A stretch of 64,000 nucleotides of DNA from Tritrichomonas musculus. Taxonomy: Eukaryota; Parabasalia; Tritrichomonadida; Tritrichomonadidae. The notes below the pieces were generated by a model. It was not told the origin of the DNA. It saw nothing but the letters and a program-made list of their open reading frames with translations, and searched no databases. The stretch is from the NCBI GenBank assembly GCA_039105265.1, contig JAPFFF010000061.1, positions 620,001 to 684,000 on the forward strand, written 5' to 3'. The translations under genes and the position numbers were made by a program. Of this stretch, positions 7,006 to 15,213 are shown one piece after another (position 1 is the first letter of the stretch; each line of letters starts with the position of its first letter).

Positions 7006-10000
7006 TCAATTCGAATTGCATATAATATAGTCCCCTGATGTGAGTCCGTGGATGAATGGGGCACAGGATTGGTTCGCGAGGACAATCATTTTGGTATGAG
7101 TCCCGGTGAGAGCATTCTTGTTTACCGTGATCTTGGACATCGTCATCTCACTGATTTTGCTCTGGATTTTGGTATTGCGAGCCATCCCCGGAGGGGCTGA
7201 GAGCTTGCGCATCATTTGCAGATTGATATTTTTGCCAACCTTCACACCACCATTGTCGATGATGTCCTTGTAATCATCACTTGTGATATGGTTTTTCTTG
7301 AGGGAGACCCCCTTGAGTTTGAGTGCCTTGGTTACAGCTCCACTATTAAATATGGTGTAGCACTTAGGGGCTAACGCTATCATATTCTCACCATATTTCT
7401 CAATGCAGAGACCCAATATTTTCTTCTCATCAGCGATTGTATTTATATTGGGATTCGGCATGAACTTATATATGTTCTCATCATAGAATGCCCTATTCTT
7501 GATGATGTATTTGAACTCTTGATCGGACCCCTTGGTATCATCACCAGCAACCGCAAAATATGCACTATCAGTGTCCCCCTCTATGAAATGGAATCGCTCC
7601 ACATCAAGGCACTTGTACATGAAGTCGTATATGAATGTGAGATACCAGAATTTGGCGTTATCTAGAGTCCAGAATGATTCCTGAAGGCATGTCGTGCATT
7701 TGAAGCTCTTCGGGTTCATCTGGAGTAGATAGTTGTCATCACTCAATTTGGTGCCACTGACATAGTTGTCGTAGATGATATTCTGGAAGGTCTTATCGCG
7801 TGAGCATATCTTGATTTTGGAGAACTTCTCGGTGTTCATCCCATCGTACCCATATGAGCCATTCATGCTGATCTTGTAGAACTTCTCGTTCCCCTTGACG
7901 GTACCTGATATGATATCCTGACGGCGTTTCATGAACTCGCTAACGAATGGGTTGAATCCGCGATGAGCCTCGTATTTGGTGAGACTCTTGATATCCTCGA
8001 TGACAAGTCCATGGTCGAGGAGGAACCAGAGGTAGTAATTCGAGAATGTCTGATAGGTACCCATTGTATCAACACTCATGGTCAGCTTCCGTTCAGTTTT
8101 GTCAACAGATGGGAGCTTATTGTGAGTCATGTAGTCGTGCATATATGGACCAATTGTGGCCTCATCATTGGTGATATCGAAATTGCGGAATACAGGTGGG
8201 AAATTGATGAAGTAGTTGATTTTGGATAATGGGCATTTCAACATGACCTCCGCTTTGAATAGGAAATCGGGGTGTTCTTGGTACTTCTGGCTGTTGATGA
8301 TACCCATACATGTGTTGTAGGTCTTCATATTTTTGACCCCATCCTTGTACACCTCGAATCGCTCCATCATGGAATCTGGCATATACATGACTCCCCCGTG
8401 ATATGGATTGGCATCATGTTTGGTTGAACTGAATGCTGATGGGTATAAGCTGTTGAAATCAACTCCAACAATATGAGTCATCGTGTGTGGAGTATCATAT
8501 GAGATTACCTTGTGATCAACGGCGTTGTATCTAAAACGGTTTATTTTGGTATGACCCTTGAGGTTGACTCGGTGCATGACATTGGATAGACCACCAGTGA
8601 TGTTGTTCCGTAAGCTGTAATACTCCTGTTCATCGTTGATGAGTGTTGGGAGATGCATCATCTTGCAGTACTTCTTCAGCTGAATTCGGAGTTTGGTTAT
8701 ATTGGGGTCATCACGACTGCGAAGTCTATTGCATTCCGCACAAGCGAGTTTACAGTTGCTGAGTTCATGACCGATATCATTATTGATTCTATCGAGAGTA
8801 GGTCTGTTGGTCCATGTGAAGTGCTCACCACAGAGATGGCACTTGCCAGTATCTGGATTGTTGTACATCTCCATGAACTTATCGAATTGCTCCTCACAAA
8901 CACATTTATCGAGGTTCCTGGGCTTGTCCTTATGAGCTAGATTATATTTGACATCCTGGTTATAGTAGTTCTCGCATTTGAATCGCCACCAATCGAGGTT
9001 TGGTTTGAATTTGTTAATGGGATTCTGTATGGAGTATTCGGCATTTGGATTGAATTCCTTATATGCGAGTGCATACTTGATACAGGATGCATTCTTGCTT
9101 AGCGATAGGTTTGAGATGAGGTCCACGTTGTACTGCGCATTGAGTGCAATCAGGTTGTCAATGGGTTTGATCATCATCTCGACATCATTATCATTGTATG
9201 CAAGTAGGTAGTCCCATCGGGTTTCATAGTTTTTGGCATCCTCGAGATATAGCTTGTAATCATCTGGTGTCAATGGGTTCTTCTGGTTGAGATAGCTGTA
9301 GAACGCTTCATACTCAAATGGCTCTGCTTGTGAGAGGACCTCATTATAGTTCTCAGTGTTGATGGCTTCATATGGGAACACACCCTTAGAGCTATTCTCA
9401 ACTCCCCCAAAGTCTACCCCGCAAGCCATGCTTGAGCCGAAATCTTCGCCGAATTGCCTTAATGTACCTCCAGCGACAAATGATTGTGCATCGATGAATC
9501 GCAACTTGGTGTCGTATTTGGGTGACTTCAATATGAACTGCTTCAATGAGGATGTGGTACCAATGATGCTATTGGGTTCAACACTCCAGAACATATTTCG
9601 CTTGGCTGAACTGTAGTTGAGATACTCCTTGAATAGGTTGCTATCGAATCTACTCGAGTTGAATCCAAATACGGTTATCACATTCAGGTTGCGATCAATG
9701 GTTTTGAGATTGTCAACTGGTTGATTGATGAAGGATTTCATATATTGAACCTTATCGTGATACACTTGCTTGGATTGCTCAAACAACCACTCGATCCATT
9801 TGATGATGAACTCAGATGAATCTCTTAATGAGAAGTGCCTTGTGGTACAACCAGATTGCGATTTGACACATGATGATACACTAAGGGGTATCAGTCGTGA
9901 GTTGATGGTTGTGGATGAACCAATAGATGCATTCACAGGCTGTTCAACAGTTTCGAAATCGTAGGTGATGTAATATATGTTGGGTTTCCATTCGAGACCA

Positions 10001-12618
10001 TAGGCTAAGCAATATTCGTACACCGGATTGCTGAGTATATGTGGACAGTATGGTAGTGGTTCACGATTGGGTATGAATCGCTTTCGAAATACACCGTCAC
10101 AGTTCTTAACATGGTTCTCGAAACACCTCATGTTGTAATGACCGTAATGGGCATATGAGCCACACTTTGGGCAGATGTGGATGTTGGTCAGCTTCTCAGC
10201 ATCCCTGATGTACATTATGTGGATGATTCGATTTTGGGTGTACAGCAATGCGGATTTCCTAAATGAGTTAGAACGCAGTTCCTGCTCCTCATTGTATTTC
10301 CATTGGTCCTGAAGGTTATAGACTTTGAGATACTCCAAGTACTCATAGATGTCCACATTCAAGTGATGCTTCTCGGCAGATGCCTTCATGGATTCAATTG
10401 ATGTACCTGGATAGTTGTTCAGGAGATCGATTGCATCTTGAGATGGCTTAGTAGAATACACTATATTGTGATCCTCGCATAGGAGCTTCCTAGCTGCCTG
10501 TGTACGGTGCTTAGTTTTGCAACCAGATTCAGGGTCAACCAGATGGTCATCTAGACATGCAGCCAGAAATCGGTACCAACATAGATTGTCATCAGCGTTG
10601 TCCGTGATGATGAATTTGCTATTTTTGATCTCAGGAGGTAAATCCTTGATTGGACCACTAACCTTGACCATTCGAGATACCGTGAATGAGACTGATCCTA
10701 CCATAATCAACTTGGTTCCAGATGTTGAGGTCTCATATGAGTGCAGTACTGATTCAATATAGTACTTCACGATATCAAGCGATTGCTCATCACGAACCAC
10801 AATTGGGATAGCCGATTTATAGTTGTTCCAATTGATTTCCCTAGCTGCATATTCACATGAATACCCAAGCATATTCTCCTCACTGGGGGACTGAAATACA
10901 CCCGAGAGTTGGAAATAGATTTTGAATGGTTTTACCTCACGCTTATAGACCTGTTGCAAGCCGTCATATATGGTGTTCAATGAGGATATCGAGTTGAAGT
11001 AGTATATGTATATTGGCTCATAGGTATCGATATCCTCACGCTCCTTGTAATCACTATCAGCATATTTGACATATGATCGCCAAGCCTCAACAGCCCTATC
11101 ATAGCTATCAGGTTCATTCACCATGAGGAAATCGGTGTGTTTCGATTTGAACTGATGGCCGAACTCACTGAGGTAATCGAGTATTTCATTATTTTCAGGG
11201 TCCTTGGGGAGATCATCAATATTTTCGGTGACCTTGGGGGAATCATTGATAATATGGACCAGTTTTGTAACCTTAGTCCTGTCTCGGGGTATATTATGTA
11301 TTTCAGTTCTGTCGATATACTCGGGGAAATATTTGTTGAAATAGGAATATGCTTTGTTATCATCAATATTAGCGTTACTACCGATAATATGATTCAGTTT
11401 TGTAACCTTAGTCCTGTCTCGGAGTATATCTTGTATTTCAGCTCTATCGAGATACTCGGGATAATACTTGTTGAAATATGAATATGCTTTGTGTTCATCA
11501 TCTAATTGCTGAATGAACTTAATCCAGGTATTCAAATGCTGGCGTTCATCAATGTGGTCCTCAATCTTGTAATCATCTCTATTGAATTTACTGAAGTAAT
11601 CATTATCTGATTCTGCACGGCGTTCAGCCCTCAGCTGCTCGAAGAATGTATCAAAATCTGATTCCTTGAGCTTACCAGTGCGATCAAAACCGGTGCGATG
11701 TACAAATAAATTATCATTTAGGAACTTCTTGAGTGGGCCCAGTTGAAGAATATACGTAGTGTTAGTAGGGATGTTACCATCGAACTCAGTGTTGATGATA
11801 TCGATATATGTTTTGACAGTTTCTGGGTGGATTTCACCAAAATGCTTATTCGAGATCTTGAGATGCTTTTCACGCTCCTGTTCCTGTTTCTTCTTCAATC
11901 GATCGCGTTTCGACTTCTCAGCCAGTTTCTGTTCCCGCTTCTGGAGACGCTCCTGCTCAGCACGCTCCCATTCCAATTGCTTAGCACGTTCACGTTCAAG
12001 TCTGACCTCCTCAAGTGCAATCAGATTCTTGTCAGTTGCATCCCTCAGCAGCTCATCCTCTTGTTCATCATGTAGTCTCTCGAAGAATTTATCAAAATCT
12101 GATGCCTCGAGCTTATAAGTGGTGTCGTAATCCGTGCGATATACGAATGCATTGTCATTTAGGAACTTTATGAGACTGCTCTGCTGTGCGGCCTGTGGTA
12201 TGTCGGTTGGGATTTTGCCATCGAACTCTGTGTTGGCGATCTTGATATAATCTTGGACATCACTCGCGGTTAAATCCCTTTTATCAAAATGCGTCTTCTT
12301 AATCTTGCTATTCAGTAAGCGTTCAGCATGTTCTAACCCCAATTTCTCAAGACGCCTCTGCTCAGCACGTGTAAGCCTCAGTCGCCTGATGAATGTATCA
12401 AGATCTGATTCCTCGAGCTTATTATCGGGATCAAAACCAGTGTGAGCTACAAATGAGTTCTCATTCAGGAACTTTATGAGACTGCTCAGCTGTCCAACAT
12501 ATGGGTTTCTGGTTGAGATACCCCCACCGAACTCCTCATTGATGATATCGATATAGCTTTTGACGACATCTGTGGGTAGAACCTTTTTATCGAAATTCCA
12601 ACTAGTAATATTACTCAT
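7006..12618 (-). CDS. polB: Protein-primed family B DNA polymerase with embedded HNH-like domain (element A)
   Basis: This is a 1870-residue replicative polymerase of Maverick type. Residues 1-340 hold three copies of a 60-residue domain (like VKSYIDIINEEFGG), interrupted by an Arg/Glu-rich helix. Next come a duplicated AYSYFNKY segment, a DDNLCWYRF motif (about 676) and a CPKCG zinc finger (about 815). The exonuclease motifs are YDFETVEQ (about 887), NSSRFDSNLF (about 985) and YNDNDVEMM. An HNH-like block follows (CHLCGEH ... LDRINND ... CAECN, about 1259-1310). The polymerase motifs are DFNSLYPSAF (about 1388), KISMNGSYGYDG (about 1583) and DTDSAYF (about 1681). All catalytic residues are present, so it may be active. 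Near the C-terminus a mini hairpin repeat adds about 20 residues missing from the homologue at 44777. The upstream sequence TTATTTTTGTATTTTTACC resembles the promoters of other replication genes here. Confidence 0.93.
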   Translation of the reverse strand: MSNITSWNFDKKVLPTDVVKSYIDIINEEFGGGISTRNPYVGQLSSLIKFLNENSFVAHTGFDPDNKLEESDLDTFIRRLRLTRAEQRRLEKLGLEHAERLLNSKIKKTHFDKRDLTASDVQDYIKIANTEFDGKIPTDIPQAAQQSSLIKFLNDNAFVYRTDYDTTYKLEASDFDKFFERLHDEQEDELLRDATDKNLIALEEVRLERERAKQLEWERAEQERLQKREQKLAEKSKRDRLKKKQEQEREKHLKISNKHFGEIHPETVKTYIDIINTEFDGNIPTNTTYILQLGPLKKFLNDNLFVHRTGFDRTGKLKESDFDTFFEQLRAERRAESDNDYFSKFNRDDYKIEDHIDERQHLNTWIKFIQQLDDEHKAYSYFNKYYPEYLDRAEIQDILRDRTKVTKLNHIIGSNANIDDNKAYSYFNKYFPEYIDRTEIHNIPRDRTKVTKLVHIINDSPKVTENIDDLPKDPENNEILDYLSEFGHQFKSKHTDFLMVNEPDSYDRAVEAWRSYVKYADSDYKEREDIDTYEPIYIYYFNSISSLNTIYDGLQQVYKREVKPFKIYFQLSGVFQSPSEENMLGYSCEYAAREINWNNYKSAIPIVVRDEQSLDIVKYYIESVLHSYETSTSGTKLIMVGSVSFTVSRMVKVSGPIKDLPPEIKNSKFIITDNADDNLCWYRFLAACLDDHLVDPESGCKTKHRTQAARKLLCEDHNIVYSTKPSQDAIDLLNNYPGTSIESMKASAEKHHLNVDIYEYLEYLKVYNLQDQWKYNEEQELRSNSFRKSALLYTQNRIIHIMYIRDAEKLTNIHICPKCGSYAHYGHYNMRCFENHVKNCDGVFRKRFIPNREPLPYCPHILSNPVYEYCLAYGLEWKPNIYYITYDFETVEQPVNASIGSSTTINSRLIPLSVSSCVKSQSGCTTRHFSLRDSSEFIIKWIEWLFEQSKQVYHDKVQYMKSFINQPVDNLKTIDRNLNVITVFGFNSSRFDSNLFKEYLNYSSAKRNMFWSVEPNSIIGTTSSLKQFILKSPKYDTKLRFIDAQSFVAGGTLRQFGEDFGSSMACGVDFGGVENSSKGVFPYEAINTENYNEVLSQAEPFEYEAFYSYLNQKNPLTPDDYKLYLEDAKNYETRWDYLLAYNDNDVEMMIKPIDNLIALNAQYNVDLISNLSLSKNASCIKYALAYKEFNPNAEYSIQNPINKFKPNLDWWRFKCENYYNQDVKYNLAHKDKPRNLDKCVCEEQFDKFMEMYNNPDTGKCHLCGEHFTWTNRPTLDRINNDIGHELSNCKLACAECNRLRSRDDPNITKLRIQLKKYCKMMHLPTLINDEQEYYSLRNNITGGLSNVMHRVNLKGHTKINRFRYNAVDHKVISYDTPHTMTHIVGVDFNSLYPSAFSSTKHDANPYHGGVMYMPDSMMERFEVYKDGVKNMKTYNTCMGIINSQKYQEHPDFLFKAEVMLKCPLSKINYFINFPPVFRNFDITNDEATIGPYMHDYMTHNKLPSVDKTERKLTMSVDTMGTYQTFSNYYLWFLLDHGLVIEDIKSLTKYEAHRGFNPFVSEFMKRRQDIISGTVKGNEKFYKISMNGSYGYDGMNTEKFSKIKICSRDKTFQNIIYDNYVSGTKLSDDNYLLQMNPKSFKCTTCLQESFWTLDNAKFWYLTFIYDFMYKCLDVERFHFIEGDTDSAYFAVAGDDTKGSDQEFKYIIKNRAFYDENIYKFMPNPNINTIADEKKILGLCIEKYGENMIALAPKCYTIFNSGAVTKALKLKGVSLKKNHITSDDYKDIIDNGGVKVGKNINLQMMRKLSAPPGMARNTKIQSKISEMTMSKITVNKNALTGTHTKMIVLANQSCAPFIHGLTSGDYIICNSN
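7182..7213 (-). repeat. Mini hairpin repeat, copy 4 (in frame in polB)
   Basis: On the coding strand it reads ATGCGCAAGCTCTCAGCCCC then TCCGGGGATGG, encoding MRKLSAPPGM. The polymerase at 44777 lacks the block at the matching place (between NLQM and MSKITV). Confidence 0.75.
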
Positions 12619-13067
12619 TTACCCCATTGGTAAAAATACAAAAATAATCATCGCAACGCAGTTGATGACATACTATTTTTGAATTTTATTCGATTAAATA
12701 GCAAATCGGAATCATATATGTGTTAGCGCTAACTGGTATAGTTGTTGGATCAAGAAGGATGTCTCCCAGCTTCGGCGGCAGGCATAGGTTCGATCCACTG
12801 CCATACCGATTTTTCGTATTATTTCCGGTCCATATTTGTGATAGAGCCCAAGCGCACTAAACACCTTGGGTAAGCTATTACTTGTGGATTATAGGGGTAA
12901 TACGGGCATTTGCCGGCATTTGCAACCCCAACCAGCCTCATGGTGGATGCAGGTATTTTCCTTGAGGGATTGATGTGCAATCCCGGGTCCGTATGTTGGT
13001 TCCTCTAGAGAATGCATTACGCATCCATCATGGGGTCGGTTTTTGCAAAAATATTTTTGGACTACGG
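12619..13067. other. 449-bp intergenic region with hairpins, no gene seen
   Basis: Bases 12619-12700 are AT-rich and carry the polB promoter-like T-runs on the minus strand. The rest is GC-richer and full of small symmetries. There is a direct repeat GGGCATTTGCCGGCATTTGC at 12903-12922 and a perfect 7-bp hairpin GGGATTG...CAATCCC at 12966-12984. A tRNA-like stretch at 12735-12807 contains GGTTCGATCC but does not fold as a tRNA. The 3' end may act as terminator for the SKFL gene or hold an origin-type element; neither is shown. Confidence 0.4.
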
Positions 13068-13661
13068 TTAGAAATCGGTTGTATCAATCTCATCATCGGG
13101 ATCTGGATCTGTTTCCCTTGGTGGACCGTTTATAGGCATATGGGTGTTGATTAGTTTTTGGGTCATATACATGGAGATACTCAATTTCAGGTTATCGCGT
13201 ATGAGTCTACGCAATAGGGATACACGTTTATGAGGTTCTGCGTTGGAGACCGCATCGATTACTGCCTGTGATGTGACATATTGGATCAATCGGTCGTGAT
13301 CCCCAATATCCAGGAACTTGCTTCGATTGAATATATGGGTGCGATTTAAACGAGGTCGAGGATGTTCAATAGATGGAGTCTCAGGAGGTGAGTCATTTGC
13401 ATCCTGAGTGGTGTCCTGAGTGGTGTCGATATGTGCTTCAGCCTTTGGGGTATCAGTAGATGGTTTGCGTTTATGGTTCATACGCTTAATCAAATGCTTG
13501 ACATCTCGGCGCAAATTGGTGATACCATCTACGATCTTTAGGAGTATCTCAGCATCAGTTGCTGTATCAGTATCTGTACCAGTTGCTGTACCAGTACCCA
13601 TATCAGTTGCTGTACCAGTATCCATATCAGTTGCTGTACCAGTATCCATATCAATATCCAT
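13068..13661 (-). CDS. SKFL-family protein, element A
   Basis: This 197-residue protein begins with a low-complexity TGTATDMD repeat region (residues 1-37). A coiled, basic stretch follows (NLRRDVKHLIKRMNHKRK). The C-terminal domain of about 80 residues contains RSKFLDIGDHDRLIQYV and ends LIRDNLKLSISMYMTQKLI. That domain is also present at 44277 and 63017, which defines a small family found once per element. Its all-helical, basic character suggests DNA binding or scaffolding, but no function is known. It follows the KilA-N gene in the same direction and has a TTTTATTTTTGCATAAATG start context. Confidence 0.75.
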   Translation of the reverse strand: MDIDMDTGTATDMDTGTATDMGTGTATGTDTDTATDAEILLKIVDGITNLRRDVKHLIKRMNHKRKPSTDTPKAEAHIDTTQDTTQDANDSPPETPSIEHPRPRLNRTHIFNRSKFLDIGDHDRLIQYVTSQAVIDAVSNAEPHKRVSLLRRLIRDNLKLSISMYMTQKLINTHMPINGPPRETDPDPDDEIDTTDF

Positions 13662-13716
13662 TTATGCAAAAATAAAATATTATTTTCGACTGTTCCAGGG
13701 ATTTTGACGAATGTAC

Positions 13717-14484
13717 TTATGATTGCATTGTGGTTGTGAAATATTTGTCCACTGCTGTGTGAAAATCATTAAGGCATGATCTTTTGATGGTAATCCTGGT
13801 ACCACCTACAGTGACATCATCCCCTTTGAACATAGCTTTGGCCATTCGCTTGATATCTTCATTCGGGGTCATTGCGATGGGTAGGTCATCAATAAATATC
13901 CAGCGCTTCTTCTTATCTTTATATATCCTACTGACCTGCCTCCATGAATGCTTGTTGCGACGAACGAGATGGAGTACCACAGAATCCTTATCTTTGGGAA
14001 GATCCTCAAGCCATATCATATATCGGTAGCTATTTTTGTGATCCTTGGGGACAGCCCTTGGAGTGAGGTCCTTGATCTTGTTAACCATCTGCTCGCGTTG
14101 CTGAGAAGCTAGTGAATCCAATAATTGCATGACATCCCATGCATATGATGGTGATGCCCACATTGCAATATGATTGACCAGCAATCGGTGAACATACATA
14201 CCCTTCAAATCATTTGACAAATTGGGTCTATCTTCATACAATTTCTGGTCTGGTAGAATTCTACCGGACCCACTTTCAAGCAATTCCTGTGTTGATTTGT
14301 TATCAAACCAATGGCGAAACTGCTTCTTGGAATTGCATGCAGCGAGAATGCTTTGAGCTTGGTACATATCATCCTTAATGGAATGTACCAAACGGAGCTT
14401 CTCATTATACTGGATGAATTCATACTCATCATCGATTGGTTCGACAACAGCTGACACTGATGTGTTTGTCCCAGTTGATTCCAT
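13717..14484 (-). CDS. KilA-N domain protein
   Basis: This 255-residue protein has a KilA-N-type DNA-binding domain at about residues 40-125. Visible features are the FRHWFDNKSTQELLE helix and the typical end YVHRLLVNHIAMWASPSYAW. A C-terminal domain of about 100 residues starts near YRYMIWLEDLPKDKDSV and resembles the second domains that follow KilA-N in large DNA viruses. KilA-N proteins bind DNA and are common in giant viruses, virophages and phages, so a regulatory role is likely. A 24-bp palindrome (14247-14270) lies in frame inside the domain and encodes GRILPDQ. The start sits after CAATTTTTTATCGAATTCCAA, nearly the same leader as the next gene upstream. Confidence 0.8.
   Translation of the reverse strand: MESTGTNTSVSAVVEPIDDEYEFIQYNEKLRLVHSIKDDMYQAQSILAACNSKKQFRHWFDNKSTQELLESGSGRILPDQKLYEDRPNLSNDLKGMYVHRLLVNHIAMWASPSYAWDVMQLLDSLASQQREQMVNKIKDLTPRAVPKDHKNSYRYMIWLEDLPKDKDSVVLHLVRRNKHSWRQVSRIYKDKKKRWIFIDDLPIAMTPNEDIKRMAKAMFKGDDVTVGGTRITIKRSCLNDFHTAVDKYFTTTMQS
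14247..14270. repeat. 24-bp palindrome inside the KilA-N gene
   Basis: The sequence is GGTCTGGTAGAATTCTACCG followed by GACC, self-complementary apart from one T/G pair. The same palindrome with two changes lies at 6891-6914 in the intergenic region. This makes a second family of mini palindromes in element A. Confidence 0.7.
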
Positions 14485-14588
14485 TTGGAATTCGATAAAA
14501 AATTGAGTTGCATTGCGAACCAGCTAGTTATTACATCATATGGAGTTGAGTCCAAAAATATAAAATGCGAATGCGCTTGATCGAATAC

Positions 14589-14906
14589 TCAAGCATATTC
14601 ATATGAGAATGCGAGTATTTTCAATAGCATCTTGATACGCCCCAAATCGAGTTCCTTGCGATCATAGCTATCACCATCTATGATTTTGGTTCGAAGGGAT
14701 TCCAAATCAGTTTCATAATTTGATATTGTGTCGATGAGATCGTCCATGAAATCATCGTCGTTGTGGTAGTCGAATGCAAGGGATTTCCATTGGGGGTATT
14801 TCTTGAGGATGACGTGTTCGAGGTAATCGAGTTTGACACCATTAGCTTCGACATTGGAGAGTTGTGGCATAGCAGCGAATGCACTGTGTGCAGTTGCTGA
14901 ATTCAT
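14589..14906 (-). CDS. Small helical protein of unknown function (element A)
   Basis: From the ATG at 14906 this is a 105-residue acidic protein, beginning MNSATAHSAFAAMPQL and ending KILAFSYEYA. An upstream in-frame ATG at 14963 exists. The inner ATG is preferred because it follows CAATTTTTTATCCAGTTAGAA, almost the same leader as that of the KilA-N gene. No family is recognised. It is the first gene inward from the repeat-rich end of element A and is co-directional with the KilA-N, SKFL and polymerase genes. Confidence 0.6.
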   Translation of the reverse strand: MNSATAHSAFAAMPQLSNVEANGVKLDYLEHVILKKYPQWKSLAFDYHNDDDFMDDLIDTISNYETDLESLRTKIIDGDSYDRKELDLGRIKMLLKILAFSYEYA

Positions 14907-14963
14907 TTCTAACTGGATAAAAAATTGGATTGATTCGAGAATCGCGTTATTTTTGGAATTCAT

Positions 14964-15213
14964 CTGACCGTCATAGGTGGTCCATAAGTGGTCCCATCGG
15001 TCTGTTCCATAGGTGGTCCCATAGGTGGTCCATAGGTGGGCTATAGGTGGGCCATATGCGGCCTATTTTTGGAATTTGTATGGGCCCGAATATGGGCGTT
15101 TTATAAGCGTTTTGGGGAGGTATGCAGTATGTGGATTTTGAATATTGACCCAAATATAGGCCATTTTTGGAATTTATGGGGCCCAAATATGGGCCATTTA
15201 AAGGCGTTTTTGG
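14964..15213. repeat. Tandem-repeat end region of element A
   Basis: Degenerate units of CATAGGTGGTCC occur about seven times between 14970 and 15055. A second repeat built on ATTTTTGGAATTT, then TATGGGCCC and AATATGGGC(G/C), occurs twice (about 15063-15105 and 15163-15210). No gene is visible. The coding-strand pattern and base composition both change here. The region therefore looks like the terminal or subterminal repeats of element A or a breakpoint scar. Confidence 0.5.

Noticed and set aside
8690-8845. Intein in the polymerase
   Set aside because: The insert has an HNH-like core but no splice-junction residues or Hint-type blocks, and it is too short.
12735-12807. Possible tRNA gene (GGTATAG ... 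GGTTCGATCC ... CATACC)
   Set aside because: The ends pair partly, but the T arm has only two good pairs and no proper D or anticodon arm can be drawn. I do not call it a tRNA.
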